This document shows positions 1 to 5,589 of a stretch of DNA of 5,633 bases, piece by piece. This DNA is from Clostridia bacterium (GTDB taxonomy: Bacteria > Bacillota > Clostridia > Christensenellales > CAG-1252), in NCBI GenBank assembly GCA_017615515.1, contig JAFZZX010000055.1, positions 1-5,633 of the forward strand, read 5' to 3'. The notes beneath the pieces were generated by a model. The model was not told the origin of the DNA. It ran no database searches and saw only the letters and a program-made list of their open reading frames with translations. The stretch's first letter is position 1. Every line of letters begins with the position of its first letter. The translations under genes were made by a program, and so were the position numbers.

Positions 1-1497
1 CTTGACGTTGCCGTCGGGAAGCATTTTCACAAGCTTGTCCACGTCCGCGTAGGGCACGCGATAGACGCGAGCGACGTCCTTGATCGCCTGTTTGGCGGCG
101 AGGGTACCGAACGTGATGATCCTCGTGACGCGCTCGTAGCCGTACTTCTCACGCACGTATTGAATGACCTGCTCTCTGCCTTCCATGCAGAAGTCGATAT
201 CGAAGTCGGGGTTGGACACGCGCTCCACGTTCAGGAAGCGTTCGAAAATAAGGTTGTAGCGCAGAGGGTCGACGTTCGTGATGCCGATCGCATAGGCGAT
301 GATACTGCCGACGCCGCTACCACGCCCCGCGCCGACGGGAATGTCGTTTCGACGGGCGTAATCGATGAAGTCCCAAACGATCAGATAGTACTCCGCGAAT
401 CCCATCTTGATGATGACCGAGAGCTCGTATTCCATGCGCTCCTTGATCTCGTCCGTGATGACGGGATAGCGCTTTACGATACCCTCGTACGCAAGTCTTC
501 TCAAGTAGTCTCCCGGCTTCTCTCCTTTAGGGGGAACGTAGGGAGGGAAAAGGGGCATCTTGAACTTGATGTCTACGTTGCACTTTTCCGCGATCTCGAG
601 GGTGGTATCGAGCGCTTCGGGGAGATTCGGGAAGAGCTCTTCCATCTCCTCGCCGCTCTTGAAATAGTAGTACGGACCGTTCATACGCATCCGCATTTCG
701 TCGTCTATGTAGTGGGCGGTGCCGATGCAGATCAAGACGTCCTGCATCTCGTCGTCACCCTTGTCCACATAGTGCACGTCGTTGGTCGCGACGAGTTTGA
801 TGCCGAGTTCGCGCCCCATCTTGATGAGGTTCACGACCACCTTCTTCTCCTCGGGGATCTCGTGATTCTGCACCTCGAAATAGAAGTCCTCGCCGAAAAC
901 ACCCTTAAACCACAACGCAAGGTCTCTCGCGCGGTCGAGTTCGTCGCGGCAGATCGCGCGCGGAATAATGCCCGCGATACAAGCGGACAGACAGATCAAC
1001 CCCTCGGAATGGGCTTTCAGCGCCTCGAAGTCGATCCTCGGATGGGTATAAAAGCCTTTGACCCAGGCGATGCTATTCAGCTTGCACAGGTTATAATATC
1101 CCGTAAGATCCTTCGCAAGTAGGATCAGGTGATAGGTTTGGCTGCTGCGCTCCTTTACGTTCAGATCGTCGGTCATATAGAACTCGCAACCGATGATCGG
1201 CTTGATCTTGAGATCCTTGAAGCGTTGATAGTCCTCTTCGCTCGGGAAAACGTCGTCGGGCGAGAGTTCCACGCCCTGCGCCTTTTTCTCCTCGATGATC
1301 TTCTTTTTGACGACCTCTTCGAAGTCCGCCTGCGCCGCGTTATAAAAATCCACCGCGCCGTACATATTGCCGTGGTCGGTGATCGCGACGGCGCGCATAT
1401 TGAGGGCGCGCGCTTTCTCGAACACGCGACTGATCCTCGCCGCGCCGTCCAAGAGGCTGTATTCCGTGTGTAAATGCAAGTGAACGAAATCTCTCAT
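1..1497 (-). CDS. dnaE: DNA polymerase III alpha subunit DnaE (N-terminal 499 residues, 3' end outside window)
   Basis: This is the catalytic subunit of bacterial DNA polymerase III, acting in the cytoplasm at the replication fork; Bacillota usually also have PolC. The 499 codons seen run from an ATG at 1497 off the window edge; the family is about 1,100-1,200 residues, so more than half is missing. The N-terminal PHP domain keeps its likely metal ligands: H8 and H10 (HLHLH), D17, D41-H42 (ITDHGN), E105 (IGCEFY), H123, C173 (LSAC), and D240 and H242 (NDVHY). E. coli DnaE has a degenerate PHP site, so this one may bind metal and proofread, as described for Thermus and mycobacterial enzymes; that is inference. 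The palm begins with GAGRGSGVGS (389-398), and PDFDIDF holds catalytic D433 and D435. Residues about 57-95 are a charged insertion. A GGAG at 1504-1507, six bases before the ATG, supports the start. The gene follows the HPr-like gene by 12 nt and is probably co-transcribed. Confidence 0.97.
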   Translation of the reverse strand, partial: MRDFVHLHLHTEYSLLDGAARISRVFEKARALNMRAVAITDHGNMYGAVDFYNAAQADFEEVVKKKIIEEKKAQGVELSPDDVFPSEEDYQRFKDLKIKPIIGCEFYMTDDLNVKERSSQTYHLILLAKDLTGYYNLCKLNSIAWVKGFYTHPRIDFEALKAHSEGLICLSACIAGIIPRAICRDELDRARDLALWFKGVFGEDFYFEVQNHEIPEEKKVVVNLIKMGRELGIKLVATNDVHYVDKGDDEMQDVLICIGTAHYIDDEMRMRMNGPYYYFKSGEEMEELFPNLPEALDTTLEIAEKCNVDIKFKMPLFPPYVPPKGEKPGDYLRRLAYEGIVKRYPVITDEIKERMEYELSVIIKMGFAEYYLIVWDFIDYARRNDIPVGAGRGSGVGSIIAYAIGITNVDPLRYNLIFERFLNVERVSNPDFDIDFCMEGREQVIQYVREKYGYERVTRIITFGTLAAKQAIKDVARVYRVPYADVDKLVKMLPDGNVK

Positions 1498-1509
1498 CTC
1501 TTTCTCCGT

Positions 1510-1746
1510 TTACAGTAGTTTCTTCAATTCTTCGATCGCGTGGGCGGCGTCTCTCCCCTCGGCAATGAGGATCAGATCCGCACCCTTCTTATAGGAGAGG
1601 GCGATCACGCCCATTAAGCTCTTAGCGTTCGCACTCTTATTGCCCGCCAGTACGCGAATGTCCGAGACGCACTTAGCGGCGCACTCCGCCACCTTCTTCG
1701 CGAGGGCGAGGGTCAGATCGGCTTTTGCCTTGATACTGCTTTTCAT
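1510..1746 (-). CDS. HPr/Crh-like protein lacking the phosphotransferase histidine
   Basis: A 78-residue HPr-fold protein, slightly shorter than the usual 85-88. The regulatory-serine region KSLMGV (42-47) is intact, placing Ser43 at the position of HPr Ser46, the target of HPr kinase; GNK (35-37), AAK (23-25) and KKGAD (53-57) also align with HPr. The active-site segment is not conserved: without gaps, His15 of HPr falls on Thr12, Arg17 on Ala14 and Pro18 on Leu15. The protein therefore should not accept phosphate from enzyme I. Bacillus Crh likewise lacks His15 (Gln instead), keeps Ser46, and is encoded just after whiA (yvcL), as here. Crh keeps Arg17, which contacts CcpA, so a CcpA-corepressor role is less certain for this protein. 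The ATG overlaps the whiA stop (ATGA), and an AGGGAGG at 1754-1760 inside whiA supports initiation. Likely role: a serine-phosphorylated regulatory partner of the HprK encoded in the same operon. The family is clear; the name Crh is not proven. Confidence 0.9.
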   Translation of the reverse strand: MKSSIKAKADLTLALAKKVAECAAKCVSDIRVLAGNKSANAKSLMGVIALSYKKGADLILIAEGRDAAHAIEELKKLL

Positions 1747-2687
1747 TTGCGTTCCTCCCTGATCTTTTCAGCCAGATCGTGCATCTTTTGCAACCTGTGA
1801 TATAATCCGCTCTTGGTGATCTTGCCGGGCAAGGCGGCGACGAGCTCCGCGATCGAGGCGTCGGGGCGTTCGATGCGCGCTTCGGCGACTTCCCTGATCT
1901 CCTTCGGCACGCCGATAAAGCCGCCCGTACCGTCGCGGATCGTGACAGCGTCTTCGTATTGACGGATCGCCGCCGAGACCGATTTGTCGGTATTCGCAAG
2001 CAGGAGATTCCCCGCGCGCGCCGTCTTGTTCTCCATCAGCTTCTTGACGAGCATGTCCTGCAAGACGAATACGATCTTGCTCGCGCCCGTCTTGATAAAG
2101 AAATCCGAGATGGTCTCACCTTTGCGTGTGGCGAGGACGTATCGTCCCGATTTCCCCGACTTGCCGAGGGTGACCCCTTCGCGTTGCAGGAGAGCAGCGA
2201 ATGCGTCCGCGTCGGTCTCGAGTTCAAACGTCAATTCAAGCCGCAATCCTTCCGCTGCGCGCGAGATCGAACCGACGGACAGATAGACGCCGCGCACGTA
2301 TTCCTCCACGCTCTGCGTTGCGGGCAGATTCGGTTTGACGCCGAGATCGAGTGAAACGATCTTGCCGCCCAGAAGCTTGGCTTTGCCGAGGTCGGACAAG
2401 AGCTCGAGCCCGATCCTGCCGCGGATCTCGACACAATAGACGCGATTGCGACGCTTGTCGCCCGGGTCGACGATGTGGACTTCCGCGTGATAACGGTATT
2501 GATCGGCAAGGTAGGACGCAAGCTCCCACGCCAGACGATAGTCGTGCGTGGAATAGGATAGGTATTCCCCCTTTTCGTCCCTGCACAGACTGCCGCCGAA
2601 GGTCAAAAGAGCGGAGACGTAGCCGTCCCCGACGCCCGATGACGCGAGCGCGTGCAATTCCTCTTTCACTTCCCGATCGGTCAACAT
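1743..2687 (-). CDS. whiA: WhiA-family DNA-binding regulator
   Basis: WhiA is a DNA-binding protein built from a degenerate LAGLIDADG homing-endonuclease fold joined to a helix-turn-helix; it regulates sporulation genes in Streptomyces and influences division and chromosome segregation in Bacillus. This copy is 314 residues, close to the usual length. The N-terminus MLTDREVKEEL matches the family's opening. ALLTFGGSL (26-34) and YVRGVYLSVGS (130-140) are the two LAGLIDADG-like helices, and the acidic nuclease residue is absent from the second, as is normal for WhiA. ANTDKSVSAAIRQYED (231-246) is a family block. The C-terminal helix-turn-helix is about 265-305 (RPDASIAELVAAL, then KSGLYHRLQKM). 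An open frame extends upstream to 2810, but those 41 extra residues are antisense-like and lie inside murB. The ATG at 2687 has an AGGTGG at 2695-2700, seven bases away. It overlaps the murB stop by 7 nt and its own stop overlaps the next start, so the three are probably translationally coupled. Confidence 0.96.
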   Translation of the reverse strand: MLTDREVKEELHALASSGVGDGYVSALLTFGGSLCRDEKGEYLSYSTHDYRLAWELASYLADQYRYHAEVHIVDPGDKRRNRVYCVEIRGRIGLELLSDLGKAKLLGGKIVSLDLGVKPNLPATQSVEEYVRGVYLSVGSISRAAEGLRLELTFELETDADAFAALLQREGVTLGKSGKSGRYVLATRKGETISDFFIKTGASKIVFVLQDMLVKKLMENKTARAGNLLLANTDKSVSAAIRQYEDAVTIRDGTGGFIGVPKEIREVAEARIERPDASIAELVAALPGKITKSGLYHRLQKMHDLAEKIREERK

Positions 2688-3568
2688 ATCCTTTCCACCT
2701 CGTATTCCGGCAAGACACCGTACAGCGCCTTGACGCTCTCTCGAACCTTCTCCGCGAGGGCGAAATACTCTTCGCTCGTCGCGCCGCCCGTATTCACGAT
2801 AAAATTGCAATGCACGGGCGAGAGCAATGCGCCCCCGATCCGCGTGCCTTTCAGCCCCGTCCCTTCGACGTAGATCGCGGCGGGCGTCTCCCCCACACGG
2901 CGAAACACGCTCCCCGCAGAGGGCTCCCTCGGTTGGGTGCGAGATCGCCTCTCGCGCATTTCACGCATCCTTTGCTTGATCGTCCCTTCCTCGCTCTCGG
3001 TCAGGCGAAGGGTCATCGACGAGAGGATAGCCCCCTCGGGAACACTCGCCCGATGATAGCCGTAATCCAAGTCGCGGGGATACAAGACGACGCGCTCGCC
3101 GTCCTTCGATACCGCCCTGATCTCGACGAGGAGATCGGAGAGGCTCTGCCCGAATGCGCCCGCATTGACCGCTGCAGCCCCGCCCATCGTGCCCGGAATG
3201 CCGCAGGCGAACTCCGCACCCGACAGACCGCACGCCGACAAAAATCGCGCGAGGGCGGGCATCTTGACGCCCGCGCCCACCGTCACGAGGTTGCCCACGC
3301 GTCGGATCGGTTCCTCGGCGGGGAGCTTGACGAGCAAGCCGTCGTAGCCTCGGTCGGGGAGCAGTACGTTACTGCCGCCGCCGATCACCCGATAGGGGAT
3401 ATCCTCATCCCTTGCCGCAGCGATCACAGAGAGGATCTCCTCTTCTCCGTGGGGCAACGCGAGATATCTGACGGCGCCGCCGCTGCCGAACGTGGTCAGC
3501 GATCTACCCGAGACGCCCTCGAAAATGCGTACGCCTAAGCGATGGATCCTACTCGAAAACTCGTCCAT
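2681..3568 (-). CDS. murB: UDP-N-acetylenolpyruvoylglucosamine reductase MurB
   Basis: MurB is the cytoplasmic FAD enzyme that uses NADPH to reduce UDP-GlcNAc-enolpyruvate to UDP-MurNAc, the second committed step of peptidoglycan precursor synthesis. At 295 residues it fits the shorter type II MurB class. The FAD-binding region includes GGGSNVL (63-69) and GIPGTMGGAAAVNAGAFG (123-140). YGYHRAS (169-175) corresponds to the conserved Y-R-S block. AGSVFRR (218-224) contains the catalytic serine, Ser220. GLKGTRIGGALLSPVHCNFIVN (238-259) is the C-terminal substrate-binding block, and E290 in PEYEV fits the conserved glutamate near the C-terminus. All catalytic positions look intact. The ATG at 3568 has a GGAGG at 3573-3577, only four bases upstream, inside an inverted repeat. 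It lies 37 nt after hprK and overlaps whiA by 7 nt. The hprK-murB pairing is common in clostridia; rapZ and glmR, which often follow, are missing. Confidence 0.97.
   Translation of the reverse strand: MDEFSSRIHRLGVRIFEGVSGRSLTTFGSGGAVRYLALPHGEEEILSVIAAARDEDIPYRVIGGGSNVLLPDRGYDGLLVKLPAEEPIRRVGNLVTVGAGVKMPALARFLSACGLSGAEFACGIPGTMGGAAAVNAGAFGQSLSDLLVEIRAVSKDGERVVLYPRDLDYGYHRASVPEGAILSSMTLRLTESEEGTIKQRMREMRERRSRTQPREPSAGSVFRRVGETPAAIYVEGTGLKGTRIGGALLSPVHCNFIVNTGGATSEEYFALAEKVRESVKALYGVLPEYEVERIC
2695..2700 (-). promoter_or_regulatory. Ribosome binding site that fixes the whiA start
   Basis: AGGTGG, a five-of-six match to AGGAGG, lies seven bases before the ATG at 2687 and inside the last codons of murB. 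It supports the 314-residue WhiA over the longer open frame starting at 2810. Confidence 0.65.
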
Positions 3569-3597
3569 ATACCCTCCCGATTCGGTATAGTATATGG
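3565..3597 (-). promoter_or_regulatory. Inverted repeat enclosing the murB SD and start codon
   Basis: A perfect 8-base inverted repeat, CCATATAC (3590-3597) and GTATATGG (3565-3572), flanks a 17-nt loop. The right-hand arm contains the murB ATG (3566-3568) and the GGAGG lies in the loop. It could lower initiation when murB is not translated by coupling from hprK. The stem is mostly A-U and the loop long, so it may be weak. Read as DNA it could instead be an operator. Confidence 0.3.
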
Positions 3598-3605
3598 CGA
3601 GGGGG

Positions 3606-4556
3606 TCATTTGTTTGCTTTCTTTAAGCGCTCCTCGAGCTCTTCGTGCGCGGTGTAGCCCATCTCCTTTAAGCGGAGCGCGGCGACCGCGGCCTCGATCA
3701 CGACGAAAAGGTTTCTGCCCGCTTTCACGGGGATCTCAAGTTTCGGAAGAGCGACCCCCAAGATCTCTTGCGTTTCGCTCTCCGACCCGATGCGCTCGTA
3801 ACTCTCGTCGTCGTCCCAGTCCACGAGCTCGAAGACGGCATCCACCGACTTATTGACGCGGACGGCGACCGAGCCGAACATCCGCTCGACGTTGATGATG
3901 CCCACGCCGCGGATCTCGAGCATATGACGGATCAATTCGGGTGAAGACCCGATCAGGATATTGCCCGAACGACGAATGATCACGCTGTCGTCCGCGACGA
4001 GACGATGCCCGCGATGGACGAGTTCCAAGGCGACTTCGCTCTTGCCGATGCCGCTCTCGCCGGTCAAGAGGACGCCCATACCCGCGACGTCCACGAGGAC
4101 GCCGTGCAATGTGATCTCTTCTGCCAGGGCGCGGGTGATGTAGTCGCTGATTTTCGCGGCGACCTGCCCCGTGATCTCGGAGGAGGTAAACAGAGGAACG
4201 GCGCGGGCGGTAGCCGCCTTGATAAACTCTGCGGGCGGCTTGATGCCGCGTGCGATGACCGCGCAGGGAACGCCGAGGGAGAACATCTTGTCAATGCGCT
4301 CCGCAAGCACCTCCTTGTCGAGGGTCGTCGCGAAACTCATCTCCGCGGAACCGAATACGATGACGCGCGAACCTGCGAAAAACTTTTCGTACCCCGCGAG
4401 GAAAAGCCCCGGGCGACAGATCGCCGAGGTCTGAAAGGACAGCTCCGCGCCCTCGTTCATCACGACGGGGGTCAGACCGAGCGTCGACGCGAAATCGGCG
4501 GCGGATACGGCGCGGCTTTCCTGTTCTTCTTTTTGTTTGTTGTAACGTCCAAGCAT
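3606..4556 (-). CDS. hprK: HPr kinase/phosphorylase HprK
   Basis: HprK is a bifunctional, usually hexameric cytoplasmic enzyme that phosphorylates or dephosphorylates the regulatory serine of HPr and Crh in response to glycolytic intermediates, ATP and phosphate, controlling carbon catabolite repression in Bacillota. This copy is 316 residues, normal for the family. The N-terminal domain (about 1-135) includes RPGLFLAGY (48-56). The kinase domain starts at HGVLVDVAGMGVLLTG (151-166) and contains the Walker A loop GESGIGKS (166-173), VADD (187-190) and the HprK signature LEIRGVGIINV (213-223). ETQEILGVALPKLEIPVKAGRN (261-282) and LRLKEMGY (294-301) are also typical. No key residue appears lost. 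GGAGG at 4562-4566, five bases before the ATG, supports the start. The likely substrate in the same operon is the HPr-like protein at 1510-1746, whose serine site is intact. A 120-nt foldable element ends just upstream of the ribosome binding site. No convincing promoter was found between 4557 and 4743. Confidence 0.98.
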   Translation of the reverse strand: MLGRYNKQKEEQESRAVSAADFASTLGLTPVVMNEGAELSFQTSAICRPGLFLAGYEKFFAGSRVIVFGSAEMSFATTLDKEVLAERIDKMFSLGVPCAVIARGIKPPAEFIKAATARAVPLFTSSEITGQVAAKISDYITRALAEEITLHGVLVDVAGMGVLLTGESGIGKSEVALELVHRGHRLVADDSVIIRRSGNILIGSSPELIRHMLEIRGVGIINVERMFGSVAVRVNKSVDAVFELVDWDDDESYERIGSESETQEILGVALPKLEIPVKAGRNLFVVIEAAVAALRLKEMGYTAHEELEERLKKANK

Positions 4557-4582
4557 ATAGCCCTCCTATGCGACTGCGCATA
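4553..4582 (-). promoter_or_regulatory. hprK ribosome binding site with two competing hairpins
   Basis: The hprK SD GGAGGG (4561-4566) lies between two inverted repeats that share one arm. UAUGCG (4577-4582) can pair perfectly with CGCAUA (4567-4572) around a CAGU loop, leaving the SD free. Alternatively GCAUA (4567-4571) can pair with UAUGC (4553-4557), which contains the start codon and places the SD in the loop. The first hairpin also competes with the closing stem of the upstream rod element, while the second is compatible with it. Regulation is inferred from pairing only. Confidence 0.4.
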
Positions 4583-4691
4583 AACGCACATTGGCTTTGT
4601 TTCTGCCATCGCGCCCACGAAATCACGTACAAGGAGTACGCTCATTCGTCTGCGCTCGTCGAGCCTCGCCACTGCACATTTCTCCGCAGTC
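4572..4691 (-). ncRNA. Candidate 120-nt rod-shaped structured RNA or hprK leader element
   Basis: Read on the minus strand, the two ends pair along 24 positions with only three mismatches. GACUGCG (4685-4691) pairs fully with CGCAGUC (4572-4578). After a mostly open 3x3 region, AAAUGUGCA pairs with UGUGCGUUU, and after one G-A mismatch UGGC pairs with GCCA. A large internal loop follows. The tip (4611-4655) is a second rod: GCGC/GCGC, a 2x2 loop, ACGAA/UUCGU, a 3x3 loop UGA/GAU with potential tandem G-A pairs, then GCGUAC/GUACGU around a UCCUU loop. Four positions are G-U wobbles in minus-strand RNA and would be A-C mismatches in plus-strand RNA, so the fold favours minus-strand transcription. 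It starts five bases after the HAD terminator U-tract and ends six bases before the hprK SD. It matches no RNA family I can name. Alternatives are a leader regulating hprK, a free small RNA, or a dispersed MITE-like repeat. Confidence 0.5.
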
Positions 4692-4696
4692 TTGAG

Positions 4697-4721
4697 AAAA
4701 AACCGAATAATCTTTCGCGGT
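4697..4721 (-). terminator. Probable intrinsic terminator after the HAD gene
   Basis: Twenty-two bases past the HAD stop codon, the minus strand has ACCG and CGGT arms (4718-4721 and 4702-4705), with an inner AA/TT pairing across a 2-nt bulge and an AGATTA loop, followed directly by six T residues (4697-4702). The G-C core is only four pairs, so termination may be partial and some transcripts could continue into the hprK leader. Confidence 0.5.
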
Positions 4722-4743
4722 ATTACACGCAAAAGAATCAAAT

Positions 4744-5553
4744 CTACAGTTCGTCGTTTATAATTCGATCTATCAAGTCGGCTACGCCGTCTTCCTGAAT
4801 CGACGGGACGACCAGGTCGGCGGCGTCTTTCAGCTGCGGAACGCCGTTGCCGACCGATACGCCGAGACCCGCCGCCTTCACCATCGACAGGTCGTTCAGG
4901 TTGTCGCCGACGGCGACGGTCTCCTCGACGGGAATGCCGAGACGACGCGCGAGAGCGACGAGACAATTGCCCTTGCCCGCCTGCGCCGAAGTGACCTCGA
5001 GAAAGATCGGCGAACTCTTCGTGACTTCCGCCGTCGGTCCGAGAATGGCGGCAAGCTCTGTGAGCGCGTCGTCGATCTCCCGTTCGTCCAGGATCGCGAT
5101 GATCTTATTGGTCACGGGCATTTCGGGCAAAAAAGAACTGAGCGGACGCCCGAGATAGGTCGGACGAACGCAACAAAAGTCGGCATATTTCTCGGAAAGG
5201 GGATTCTTCTCCGCGACGAAAAACTCGCGGTCGAGATAGGCGTGACAGACCGCGCCGCGCTTCTCGTAGTAGCGCACCGCCTTCATCGCGATCTCGGGGG
5301 TCAAGGGGAAGCGATCCAGCACCTCGCAGGTGGACGCCTTGTAAATCGCGCCGCCTTGGCAGGCGATGACCTCGTCGTCCGCGCCGATCTCCGGCACGCG
5401 GGGACGAATGGACTCGAAGACGCGCCCCGTCGCCACGACGAATCTGCCGCCTGCGCGCCGATAATCGGCGATCGCCTTGAGGACGCGCGGAGAGACCCGC
5501 TCGCCGTCGAAGATCGTATTGTCAAAATCACTTGTGATCAACTTGTATTTCAT
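4744..5553 (-). CDS. Cof-type HAD-superfamily phosphatase (HAD-IIB)
   Basis: A 269-residue haloacid-dehalogenase-superfamily hydrolase of the Cof/IIB type, generally Mg-dependent cytoplasmic phosphatases of sugar phosphates, flavin or other small phosphorylated metabolites; the substrate cannot be read from sequence. Motif I is DFDNT (9-13), with nucleophile D9 and acid/base D11, and Asn where DxDGT proteins usually have Gly. Motif II is VVATGR (39-44) with T42. The IIB cap lies between about 80 and 190. Motif III is K194 in AGKG, and motif IV is GDNLNDLSM (216-224) with D217 and D221. VSVGNGVPQLKDAAD (232-246) is the usual C-terminal block. The set is complete, so the enzyme should be active. 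The ATG at 5553 has an AAAGG at 5561-5565, seven bases upstream. It has its own promoter and a downstream terminator, so it is probably a separate unit from hprK, although readthrough is possible. Confidence 0.93.
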   Translation of the reverse strand: MKYKLITSDFDNTIFDGERVSPRVLKAIADYRRAGGRFVVATGRVFESIRPRVPEIGADDEVIACQGGAIYKASTCEVLDRFPLTPEIAMKAVRYYEKRGAVCHAYLDREFFVAEKNPLSEKYADFCCVRPTYLGRPLSSFLPEMPVTNKIIAILDEREIDDALTELAAILGPTAEVTKSSPIFLEVTSAQAGKGNCLVALARRLGIPVEETVAVGDNLNDLSMVKAAGLGVSVGNGVPQLKDAADLVVPSIQEDGVADLIDRIINDEL

Positions 5554-5566
5554 CTGCTCGCCTTTG

Positions 5567-5580
5567 CCCGCTATGGCGGG
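5567..5580 (-). promoter_or_regulatory. Short hairpin at the 5' end of the HAD mRNA
   Basis: CCCGC and GCGGG form a perfect 5-bp, all G-C stem around a CATA loop. It starts one to three nt after the predicted transcription start and ends before the AAAGG ribosome binding site, leaving that site free. A stem at the extreme 5' end is known to protect some mRNAs from decay; that role here is inference. There is no U-tract, so it is not a terminator. Confidence 0.45.
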
Positions 5581-5589
5581 TCAATATTT

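Noticed and set aside
160..1122. Long open frame of 320 codons on the plus strand
   Set aside because: It is antisense to dnaE, whose product matches the family along its whole visible length. The frame lacks any recognisable domain and is explained by GC-rich codon bias opposite a real gene.
2688..2810. Upstream extension of whiA by 41 codons
   Set aside because: The extension is Arg-rich, lies inside murB and matches nothing in WhiA. The internal ATG at 2687 has a good ribosome binding site and gives the family N-terminus.
2351..3538. Plus-strand open frame of 395 codons, the longest complete open frame in the window
   Set aside because: It runs antisense across murB and the start of whiA, is dominated by Arg, Ala and Pro, and has no known motif. 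Both genes on the other strand are clear.
3589..3625. Internal promoter before murB using TATACT
   Set aside because: The -10-like hexamer lacks a reasonable -35 at the expected distance, where the sequence is the end of hprK. It is better explained as part of the inverted repeat.
4005..4583. Plus-strand open frame of 192 codons
   Set aside because: It is antisense to hprK, and its composition reflects the complement of HprK codons rather than a protein family.
4656..4666. GCTCGACGAGC palindrome within the intergenic region
   Set aside because: It is an odd palindrome with a single central base, so it cannot form a hairpin alone with all its pairs. It lies in the internal loop of the larger element and could be chance.
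4703..4748. Promoter for the hprK operon
   Set aside because: TTGATT (4737-4742) and GATTAT (4707-4712) are 24 bp apart, and TAATAC (4720-4725) has only a poor -35. None reaches a convincing pair with 16-18 bp spacing, so I do not call one.
4472..4966. Minus-strand open frame of 164 codons bridging the HAD gene and hprK
   Set aside because: It overlaps two well-supported genes in another frame and crosses the terminator and the structured element. The first part is an Arg/Ser-rich shadow of the HAD gene.
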